NCBI GenBank assembly: GCA_902783295.1
Contig: CACZQT010000097.1
Span: 1 to 11,631, forward strand
DNA length: 11,631 nt
From: an uncultured Lachnospiraceae bacterium
GTDB taxonomy: Bacteria > Bacillota > Clostridia > Lachnospirales > Lachnospiraceae
Direction: 5' to 3'
Part shown: positions 5,635 through 11,631 of the stretch, piece after piece
Position numbering within the stretch: the stretch's first letter is position 1
Layout of the letters: each line of letters starts with the position of its first letter
Notes under the pieces: model-generated
Databases searched by the model: none
What the model was told of the DNA's origin: nothing
The model's input: the letters and a program-made list of their open reading frames with translations, nothing else
Made by a program: the position numbers and the translations under genes

Positions 5635-8448
5635 ATGAAAATAACAAGAGGGAAAATGGCAAAAAGGCTGGCTGTTTTCCTGCTTACGGCAGGAATGGCG
5701 GTTGCCTCCGCGGGAAAGGTGCAGGCGTACTTCACAACATATGAAACAGCCAGAGTCGGAACAAATGTGCAGGCGGGAGAGGACAGTGCAATAGAGAAAG
5801 CGATTATATTCAAGCTGATCGATACCTCCAAAACCGGTGTGGCGGATGGCTCCTTTCCCAGTTCGTCGCAGCCTGTGTGGCTGACAGATAAAAAATTCAG
5901 CAACTACTATAAACTTATATATCTGAACGGCATCACCAGGATCGGATCAGATTCTGCAGGTTCAAAGACCCGGAGAATGACTTACGAACCAGACGAACCG
6001 TGCCTGAATAATTACCGGACTATCTATCTTCCGAAGACTGTGACGGAGATCGACTCGTTTTCTTTTTATCTCGACGTGTCCGGATCGGAGACATTTACCA
6101 CCCATGTATACTATGGAGGAACCCAGGCTCAGTGGGATTCGATGAAATCGGATTATAATAAAATCGGCAGTATGCAAAACAACAAGATCCTGGGAAGCAC
6201 TGCGGTCACGGCAAATGTTTATTGCCTGAGTCAGGGGGACGGATCCTACGCGCTCTGGAATGCTTCTTCGAACGAGTTGAAACTGGGAGCGTATGATACG
6301 AAGGCAGACAATACACTGATTGCTCTGGCCAACAGCAGCGCCAGCAAAGTGAAGGGGCAGACTTCCGCCCCGACTGGTACATCCTGGTCCCACAGCTTTG
6401 ATATGGATGGGGACGGAACCAATGACCTGCAGGCCAGCCTGAACAGTACCGGCTACACCTACCTGAAGATGCTCGACACCTGCAGCCTTTCCGGAAAGCA
6501 CACGTACACGCTGGATAATGAGGCGCTGGACTGGGCTCTTATAAATACCAAGGAGTACTATGAAACGATCACCATCGACTACGGGTATAACCTTTCCAGA
6601 CTGAAAGCCGGCGATGTTACGATTCCAGCCGTCGCTTATACCGGTTCCGCCGTCATTCCGAAGCCGGTAGTGAAATTCGGCAGCGAAGAGCTGACCGCAT
6701 TCCGGGTGGAAGCGAAGAACAATATCAATGCGGGCACGAATTCAGCCACTCTTACAATTCTGCCTCCTTTAGGAACTAATTCCAAAGGCGTTTTCGGTGC
6801 CTGGTCTGCTGTGTTCTCTATCAAGCCTGCAGATATCTCCGGCGTAAACGCCACAGCCTCCAATGTGACCTGGCCTGCTACGCAGTCCCAGCTTTCTGCC
6901 ACCTTCAACGGAAAAACGCTGGTGAAGGGTACAGATTACGACCTCAGCTTTATCGGCGGTGTAGCCGGACCCGCGGTGGCCCGTATGACCGGCAAGGGAA
7001 ATTATAGCGGTACAAAAGATGTCAACTATTCAATCGCACCGGCGAATCTCAGCACTGCTGCAGTAACGGCGCCTTCGGTAACATATAACGGAGCAGAACA
7101 GAAGCCGGCACCTACCGTAAAAATGGGCTCAACCACCCTCGGCTCCTCGGATTATTCGGTATCCTGGTCTAATAACAAAAACGCCGGAACCGCTACCGTG
7201 ACCGTCACCGGAAAGGGGAACTATACCGGTAAAAAATCAGGCACATTTACCATCGGCAAGGCTTCCCTGAATGGCGCAGTGGTAAGCGCTCCGGCACAGA
7301 CCTACACCGGAAGCATACTCCTTCCGACTCCTGTTGTGAAACTGGGAGCCGCAAGCCTGGTAAAGGATACAGACTATGTGGCCAGCTACAGCAATAACAC
7401 AAATGTCGGCAAAGCAACGATTACCATTACCGGCAAAGGCAATTATTCGGATAAGGACAACGTCAGCGGGACTTTCGATATCGTGGCGAAATCCCTGTCA
7501 GGGGCTGTTGTAACGGTAAGTCCTGCGACATATGATTATACCGGCGCTGCCATTACACCGGCACCGGTGGTGACTCTTGGCGGCAAGACTCTGAAAAATG
7601 GTACAGATTATACCGTCGGCTATGCCGGCAACACCAATGCAGGAACGGCAGCCATTACCGTTTCAGGAAAAGGAAATTACACCGGTACGGCAGCGGGCAG
7701 CTTTACAATTATCAAGAAGGAACAGCCCACTCAGCCTACTCAGCCTACTCAGCCCACTCAGCCCACTCAGCCTGCTTCGACTCCCACAGCAGCCTATGAG
7801 CCGGAAGCCATCACGCCCCAGAATCCGGCGAAGCTGACGAAGGTTCAGGATACCATTCTGAACGTTACAGACGATACGAAGGATGTAAAGGGCTCCACCT
7901 ACACCCTGCTCAAAGCAAAGGGTGTTCCGCTTTCCAAATCATCCATCAAGCTTACCTGGAGCAAGGTGCCGGGAGCCACGAAGTATATCATTTACGGCAA
8001 TAAGTGCGGCAAGAAGAGCAAATACGTCAAGATCACTTCGGTGAAGAAGTCGAAAACCAGCTACACCAGAAAGAAGCTGGCTAAAGGAACCTACTACAAG
8101 TTTATGGTAGTGGCCGTAAAGGGCAGCGATGTCCTGGCGACATCCAAGACCATTCATGTGGCTACCGATGGCGGCAAGGGAAAGAAAGGCAATCCTGCAG
8201 CCATAACCCTGAACAAGAAGAGCATCTCGGTCAAAGTCGGCAAGACCTACAAGAAATTAAAGGCAACCGTCAAGGCCGGCACCCTGAAGGTGTCAACTCA
8301 CCGCAAAGTCGCCTGGGAATCCACCGACGTAAGCAAAGCGAAGGTCGATTCCAGGGGTTACATCACCGGCGTAAGCAAGGGCACCTGCTATGTATATGCC
8401 TACGCGCAGAACGGACTGGCTGTCAAAGTAAAGGTAAAGGTGAAATAA
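5635..8448 (+). CDS. Large secreted modular surface protein (BspA-like, five Ig/MBG-type repeats, FN3-like, Big_2)
   Basis: This is a 937-residue exported protein. The signal peptide has a basic start (MKITRGKMAKR), a hydrophobic core (12-24) and likely cleavage after VQA (31). The mature start YFTTYETA resembles SipW-type (TasA/camelysin-like) leaders. Residues about 90-175 look like a degenerate BspA LRR_5 segment ending in YYGGTQAQW. A Ca-binding-like loop DMDGDGTND is at 256-264. Five tandem modules of about 72-76 residues span 321-694; the last three share GKGNY-x-G and a closing F-x-I strand. A QPT-repeat linker (697-713), an FN3-like domain (about 762-843, KLTWSKVPGATKYIIY) and a Big_2 domain (about 855-937) follow. 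The C-terminal 180 residues are very Lys-rich. There is no LPxTG and no C-terminal membrane anchor, so retention would be electrostatic or indirect. GAGAGG at 5624-5629 sets the start. An adhesin or matrix role is inference. Confidence 0.88.
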   Translation: MKITRGKMAKRLAVFLLTAGMAVASAGKVQAYFTTYETARVGTNVQAGEDSAIEKAIIFKLIDTSKTGVADGSFPSSSQPVWLTDKKFSNYYKLIYLNGITRIGSDSAGSKTRRMTYEPDEPCLNNYRTIYLPKTVTEIDSFSFYLDVSGSETFTTHVYYGGTQAQWDSMKSDYNKIGSMQNNKILGSTAVTANVYCLSQGDGSYALWNASSNELKLGAYDTKADNTLIALANSSASKVKGQTSAPTGTSWSHSFDMDGDGTNDLQASLNSTGYTYLKMLDTCSLSGKHTYTLDNEALDWALINTKEYYETITIDYGYNLSRLKAGDVTIPAVAYTGSAVIPKPVVKFGSEELTAFRVEAKNNINAGTNSATLTILPPLGTNSKGVFGAWSAVFSIKPADISGVNATASNVTWPATQSQLSATFNGKTLVKGTDYDLSFIGGVAGPAVARMTGKGNYSGTKDVNYSIAPANLSTAAVTAPSVTYNGAEQKPAPTVKMGSTTLGSSDYSVSWSNNKNAGTATVTVTGKGNYTGKKSGTFTIGKASLNGAVVSAPAQTYTGSILLPTPVVKLGAASLVKDTDYVASYSNNTNVGKATITITGKGNYSDKDNVSGTFDIVAKSLSGAVVTVSPATYDYTGAAITPAPVVTLGGKTLKNGTDYTVGYAGNTNAGTAAITVSGKGNYTGTAAGSFTIIKKEQPTQPTQPTQPTQPTQPASTPTAAYEPEAITPQNPAKLTKVQDTILNVTDDTKDVKGSTYTLLKAKGVPLSKSSIKLTWSKVPGATKYIIYGNKCGKKSKYVKITSVKKSKTSYTRKKLAKGTYYKFMVVAVKGSDVLATSKTIHVATDGGKGKKGNPAAITLNKKSISVKVGKTYKKLKATVKAGTLKVSTHRKVAWESTDVSKAKVDSRGYITGVSKGTCYVYAYAQNGLAVKVKVKVK
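6595..7716 (+). repeat. Five tandem Ig-like/MBG-type protein modules
   Basis: Within the secreted protein, modules begin near residues 321, 398, 469, 542 and 618. Each has a TYxG or equivalent strand near its start, a central GTDY or SDY, and N-x-NAGTA (or NVGKA). Copies 2-5 have a late G-x-GNY motif. Copies 3-5 are closest to each other; copies 1 and 2 have diverged. The bounds are estimated by eye from the translated sequence. Confidence 0.8.
7723..7773 (+). repeat. 9-bp tandem repeat encoding a (Gln-Pro-Thr)n linker
   Basis: Five consecutive copies of a 9-bp unit (CAGCCYACT, Y being C or T) occupy 7723-7767, followed by a partial CAGCCT. They encode QPT five times, an extended linker between the repeat stalk and the C-terminal FN3/Big_2 region. 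Copy number could vary between strains by slippage. Confidence 0.93.
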
Positions 8449-8504
8449 ATCCCTCCGAAAAGGAGCAAGGATCAGGAGACACTTTTTTGCCTCGCTGAAA
8501 CAGA

Positions 8505-8552
8505 AAGCCAATGAACAAGCCCCGGGAATCCCCGGGGCTTATGTATTGGCTT
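8505..8552. terminator. Long hairpin between convergent genes, probable bidirectional terminator
   Basis: An inner perfect 10-bp GC-rich stem (8517-8526 with 8531-8540, loop AATC) is enclosed, after 4x4 mismatches, by an outer 8-bp stem (8505-8512 with 8545-8552). It lies between the stop of the surface protein (8448) and the stop of the minus-strand repair gene, and touches that stop codon. Neither strand has a clean T-tract, so it may halt or protect transcripts without being a textbook intrinsic terminator. Confidence 0.6.
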
Positions 8553-9247
8553 CATTTGCTCTGCCGCACTTTTAATGTCTTCAAATATGCCTTATGTTCG
8601 TCGCTGATCCTATAGCTTTCTACGCTTTTCTGAATTGCCTTATTATGCACCCAGTCATCCAGTCTCTTCTCTTCCAGATATGGCAAAACCAGTTCGTACT
8701 GCTTCGCCAGGGCAGTCGCAAAATACCATGCGATCATCATGTTGATGTAGTATTCCTCCGACCTGACCTCAGCCACCATATCCGCATACTTCGTATTGAA
8801 TTTGTCGTCCATGAAATGCTGCATCAGCATCCCGATGGCAAACCTGACCGTATATGTCTTATCCGATTTGATCCAGCCCTGAATGTAAGGAAGCAGTCTC
8901 TCAGGTTCCTTTTTAAATGCTTTTGGCGAAAGCTGATCACAGGTAGCCCAATTATCAATGAAGGGAAGAAATGCGTCCACTTCCGCTGCACATTTTTCAA
9001 AATTTTCCTCCAGCGATATTACAAAGGCGTGCAGCTGGTCCTCATCAAAATACTGATGCGGCAGACACGATAGAAATCGTTCTGTATCCTTGTCTTTTCT
9101 CAGGCTTTTGGCAAAAGCACGAAGGGCTGGTGTTCTGACCCCTATAAATCTGTCAGCCGCTGCCGTCGGAATGATTTTTATCTGCATAAGGGCATAGTCT
9201 CTGTCCTGCATCCGGAACAGCTCTTCCACAATTTCTTCTCTGTTCAT
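8552..9247 (-). CDS. DNA alkylation repair protein, AlkD-like HEAT-repeat glycosylase
   Basis: This is a 231-residue helical protein of the AlkC/AlkD family, cytosolic enzymes that remove 3-methyladenine and 7-methylguanine type lesions. The segment FIDNWATCD places Trp100 and Asp104, TYTVRFAIGM places Arg135, and MIAWYFA places Trp174. The spacings Trp-4-Asp and Arg-39-Trp agree with the catalytic-pocket residues of Bacillus cereus AlkD as I remember them (W109, D113, R148, W187), so the active site looks intact. Length is normal for the family. The ATG at 9247 has AGGTG at a suitable distance upstream, and a SigA-type promoter lies about 60 bp further. It is a single-gene transcript between two secreted-protein genes, with no visible functional link to them. 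Confidence 0.9.
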   Translation of the reverse strand: MNREEIVEELFRMQDRDYALMQIKIIPTAAADRFIGVRTPALRAFAKSLRKDKDTERFLSCLPHQYFDEDQLHAFVISLEENFEKCAAEVDAFLPFIDNWATCDQLSPKAFKKEPERLLPYIQGWIKSDKTYTVRFAIGMLMQHFMDDKFNTKYADMVAEVRSEEYYINMMIAWYFATALAKQYELVLPYLEEKRLDDWVHNKAIQKSVESYRISDEHKAYLKTLKVRQSK

Positions 9248-9303
9248 CTATGATTCACCTGCTTCCATGTTCTTTTCCTGCTCTATCAAAGGATATTTTA
9301 CTG

Positions 9304-9332
9304 ATTTTACAGGTAAAGCCGTCCATCGTCAA
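9304..9332 (-). promoter_or_regulatory. SigA-type promoter of the AlkD-like gene
   Basis: On the minus strand TTGACG (9332-9327) and TAAAAT (9309-9304) are separated by exactly 17 bp, each matching five of six consensus positions. The predicted start near 9297 gives a leader of about 50 nt before the ATG at 9247. Confidence 0.75.
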
Positions 9333-9385
9333 GGTATATCCTGTTCTGCTGCCGACAAATGGCAATGCCATCTGCTGCAAATAAA

Positions 9386-9414
9386 TTGATATCATCGTAT
9401 TTTCGTGCTAGAAT
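9386..9414 (+). promoter_or_regulatory. SigA-type promoter of the InlB/BspA-like secreted protein
   Basis: TTGATA (9386-9391) and TAGAAT (9409-9414) are 17 bp apart, each with five of six consensus bases. Transcription would start near 9421, about 35 nt before the ATG at 9456. This start also rules out the longer open frame beginning at 9405. The promoter is back-to-back with that of the repair gene. Confidence 0.78.
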
Positions 9415-9455
9415 ACAAATGTAAATTATCGTCTCTTTTTACCGGAGGTGACAAA

Positions 9456-11231
9456 ATGAAAAAAGAAATCCCCCGTATTCCTCTCATTGCCGGTGCACTG
9501 CTTCTGCTGGGATTATCCTTCTTCCTTTCGCCGTTCCCTGCAGGTGCGGTGGGGGCAGCGCCTCGCCAGACGACAAAGACCAGCGGCCCGGTGATTGCCC
9601 ATGAGCCGCACACCTTTTCCTTTGACTGCGCCACCGGAAAACTCGAAAACCTTACCACCGGTGCTGTACTGAAAGAAAAAAACGGCGGCATGAATGACCT
9701 GCCGCTGCTGTTCCCCGGGGATGTTGTGAAAATTATTCCTGTAACCGTACCGGACAATGGAAGATATCAGGGCATGAAGGGTTTTGTTTTCACGGATGCC
9801 TGCCCGTGGGGGCACGCCTCCGCTAAGGATTTCCCCTGCTCGGACGATGGCCAAAAACATGTACAGGTGAACAAAACCGCTGCATACGGAGTGCCCAACC
9901 AGACAAGCGGGGAAAACCTGTATATTCAGGAATTCGAAATCGTGGGGAATGACATCGTAAAAGTCCAGTCCTGGGGCGGCGGTGATTATACCAGCACCGA
10001 GGATGGCAGTCACGTATACGGCGCAGCAAATCTGGAATTTGTCTATCTCCCCTCTGAAGCCCCGGTAGAAACCGTCCTCCAGTATTCCTTTAATGGACGC
10101 AGGGACATGACAGCCGATGAGGCTGCCACAGCGGCGTATTACACAGACGAGATCAATACGTCCGTCGTTTTCGCATCCGATGCCATTGCCAATTCCATCG
10201 CCAATCATCAGGGCCAGGATATGCCTGTGACACTGAGTGTCCGCCGGCCGTATATCGAAGGTTTTTATTTCAGCGGCGCTGCGGTGGAGACATCGACCGC
10301 CACCTATAGGAGCAGCGATTCGGCCAGCTGGCACGGCAATTACTGGGAAGGCTGGATAGATAACCAGGTGGAGTTTCATCCCTGGCTGGACAACTGGGCC
10401 GGAAAAACCGTCGGCTACCATGCCCACTACCCCGAAACTGCGCATTATAAAATCCAGTTCCAGTACAAACCCGGCCGCACTCTGACCTTTGATGCCTGCG
10501 GCGGAACCATCGGCGGCTATGCCACCCGCATTTACGAGGTGGACAACAGCAGACAGTACTTTGACAAGGACCTGCAGGCCGGCGTGGTAGATGAGCAGTT
10601 CAAGAAGGGAAAAGCCTATGTTCCTGTACGGAAGGGCTATGTCTTCCTGGGCTGGTACGAGGATGCCGCATACAAGACTCCGGTTACCAGCATCAAAGAA
10701 ACTGTAAATAAGTTCAGTGATAACCCTTACGATGCAGCGGAAACGCACGTCTGCCGCCTGTATGCCAAATGGGAAAAGGAAGTAAAGAAGGGCAGCAGCA
10801 AAATGGTGGATGGCAGCAAGTATAAGATTACGAAACTGGCCTCCGGCTCTGCGGCGGGAACCGTGACGCTGACACTGGCCAAAAATCAGAAGAGCCTGAC
10901 GGTTCCGGCCACTGTCAAAATCCAGGGAAAGACCTATAAAGTGACCACTGCCGGCGCTAAGGCCTTTACTGGATCCAAAATCCGCACTGTCACATTCAGC
11001 AAGAATATCAAGACGATTGCCCCCAAAGCCTTCCAGGGCTCGCCGGCAGCCAAGATCGTGCTCAAGACAAAGAACCTGACCAAAAAGAGCGTAAAGAACA
11101 GCCTGAAGAGTTCCAAAATCACCACCATTCAGGTAAAAGTCGGGACAGCATCCCAGAATAAAACGTATATTAAAAAGTATACGCAGTATTTCACAAAGGC
11201 AAACGCCGGGAAGGCTGTAACCGTGAAATAA
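9456..11231 (+). CDS. Secreted protein with InlB-type (Flg_new) repeat and BspA-like C-terminus
   Basis: This is a 591-residue exported protein. A signal peptide occupies about 1-33 (basic MKKEIPR, long Leu-rich core, cleavage likely near AVGA). Residues about 45-340 form a large region I cannot assign; its end is rich in aromatics (SWHGNYWEGWIDNQVEFHPW, 291-310). Residues about 342-440 match a Listeria-Bacteroides repeat (LTFDACGGTIGG, then KGYVFLGWYEDAAYKTPV, then LYAKWEK). Residues about 450-591 are a Lys-rich BspA-like LRR_5 tail (YKVTTAGAKAFTGSKIRTVT, APKAFQG). There is no LPxTG or membrane anchor. The start is set by CGGAGGTGA just before ATG 9456. It has its own promoter and terminator, so it is monocistronic. 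A surface or adhesive role is inferred from domain types only. Confidence 0.88.
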   Translation: MKKEIPRIPLIAGALLLLGLSFFLSPFPAGAVGAAPRQTTKTSGPVIAHEPHTFSFDCATGKLENLTTGAVLKEKNGGMNDLPLLFPGDVVKIIPVTVPDNGRYQGMKGFVFTDACPWGHASAKDFPCSDDGQKHVQVNKTAAYGVPNQTSGENLYIQEFEIVGNDIVKVQSWGGGDYTSTEDGSHVYGAANLEFVYLPSEAPVETVLQYSFNGRRDMTADEAATAAYYTDEINTSVVFASDAIANSIANHQGQDMPVTLSVRRPYIEGFYFSGAAVETSTATYRSSDSASWHGNYWEGWIDNQVEFHPWLDNWAGKTVGYHAHYPETAHYKIQFQYKPGRTLTFDACGGTIGGYATRIYEVDNSRQYFDKDLQAGVVDEQFKKGKAYVPVRKGYVFLGWYEDAAYKTPVTSIKETVNKFSDNPYDAAETHVCRLYAKWEKEVKKGSSKMVDGSKYKITKLASGSAAGTVTLTLAKNQKSLTVPATVKIQGKTYKVTTAGAKAFTGSKIRTVTFSKNIKTIAPKAFQGSPAAKIVLKTKNLTKKSVKNSLKSSKITTIQVKVGTASQNKTYIKKYTQYFTKANAGKAVTVK

Positions 11232-11248
11232 ACCAGAAGAAACCCGAT

Positions 11249-11267
11249 TCCGATTTTTGTAATCGGA
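11249..11267. other. Short hairpin after the secreted-protein gene
   Basis: A 7-bp stem (TCCGATT with AATCGGA, loop of 5) lies 18 bp after the stop codon. It lacks a following T-tract, so it is not a terminator by itself; the strong one is at 11305-11348. Confidence 0.35.
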
Positions 11268-11304
11268 GCACACCCCAGAAGCTTTAGCACCTCTTCCCCG
11301 TTGT

Positions 11305-11348
11305 AAAAGCTGAACGTCTCGCAGGAACTGCGATCGTTCAGCTTTTTT
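11305..11348 (+). terminator. Rho-independent terminator of the secreted-protein gene
   Basis: A 12-bp stem (AAAAGCTGAACG at 11305-11316 with 11335-11346) encloses a further 6-bp stem (TCGCAG/CTGCGA, loop GAA), with small bulges between, and ends in a run of six Ts (11343-11348). The shorter T-run on the opposite strand suggests it could also end the minus-strand kinase fragment, whose stop lies only 5 bp away. Confidence 0.92.
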
Positions 11349-11352
11349 ACGT

Positions 11353-11631
11353 TTACAGGAATTGGTACGATCCATCATCCTGTCCGGACTGCAGATCAAG
11401 TTCAATCCGGAGTTGGCGTTCTGATATCATCCGCTCAAACGGCAGCAGGCAGTCCTGTATCAATTCACTGACTTCCAGTTTTTCTCTGCGGAGGACAATT
11501 GCTCTGCTTTCAATTCTTGACATTGTAAGAATGTCCTCCACCAGCCGGCTTATTCTGTCGACCTGGGCTTCGATGAGCCGGCAGGTTTTCTTCCTTTCGG
11601 AAATAACACCTAATTCCATTCCTTCTACATA
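11353..11631 (-). CDS. Sensor histidine kinase fragment lacking the ATPase domain (likely pseudogene)
   Basis: The frame is open to the right edge and gives 92 residues starting YVEGMELGVISERKK. The segment RLIEAQVDRISRLVEDILTM and the following SRIES is the second helix of a HisKA dimerisation domain of the EnvZ/BaeS/PhoR kind; the phospho-His helix would lie just outside the window. The next residues (LEVSELIQDCLLPFERMISE) are the usual linker into the HATPase_c domain. The protein instead stops after DLQSGQDDGSYQFL, with no N-box or G-box in any frame before the terminator at 11305-11348. The kinase as read here could not bind ATP. It is probably a broken 3' end; an internal Met at 11619 is not the start. 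Confidence 0.7.
   Translation of the reverse strand, partial: YVEGMELGVISERKKTCRLIEAQVDRISRLVEDILTMSRIESRAIVLRREKLEVSELIQDCLLPFERMISERQLRIELDLQSGQDDGSYQFL

Noticed and set aside
6595..7716. CRISPR or DNA-level satellite array
   Set aside because: The periodicity is at protein level (about 72-76 residues), with diverged nucleotide sequence in one long open frame; these are coding modules.
9513..11405. 630-codon open frame on the minus strand antisense to the second secreted protein
   Set aside because: The plus strand has promoter, ribosome site, signal peptide, known domains and terminator. The minus frame has no start signal or recognisable domain and runs across the terminator.

Overview
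The window looks like a chromosomal segment of an anaerobic gut Firmicute, probably a Lachnospiraceae-type Clostridium. The clues are the sensor proteins with an N-terminal 7TM region of the clostridial kind, large secreted proteins built from BspA-like, InlB-type and Ig-like modules, strong AGGAGG-type ribosome sites, SigA-like promoters, and moderate GC content. The taxonomic call is inference; no RNA marker gene is present.

Layout from left to right: (1) the 3' part of a short-chain dehydrogenase/reductase gene on +, closed by a perfect 17-bp stem terminator. (2) A GNAT acetyltransferase on -, preceded by a roughly 200-nt leader that is open in the same frame and by a near-consensus promoter lying inside that open frame. 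(3) A signalling cassette on +: a multi-pass membrane protein with a PAS-like region, a coiled coil and no recognisable kinase catalytic boxes; a membrane histidine kinase overlapping it by 4 bp (ATGA); and, about 210 bp further on, a NarL/LuxR-type response regulator. (4) A 937-residue secreted modular surface protein, 133 bp after the regulator with no terminator seen between. (5) An AlkD-type DNA alkylation repair gene on -. (6) A divergently transcribed 591-residue secreted protein with an InlB-type repeat and a BspA-like C-terminus, closed by a strong terminator. (7) At the right edge on -, a sensor kinase fragment that stops before the ATPase domain.

The coherent unit is probably 1580-8448. 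The 7TM protein and the kinase would act together as a two-polypeptide sensor, the response regulator would be the output, and the large secreted protein is the nearest candidate target. The second secreted protein has its own promoter and may or may not belong to the same regulon. The flanking metabolic, acetyltransferase and repair genes look like ordinary neighbours.

No tRNA, rRNA, CRISPR array, transposase or phage gene was recognised. The most interesting points are the split sensor with a kinase-dead partner, the SipW-type N-terminus on a large Ig-repeat protein, the unassigned aromatic-rich domain of the second secreted protein, and the truncated kinase at the right end.
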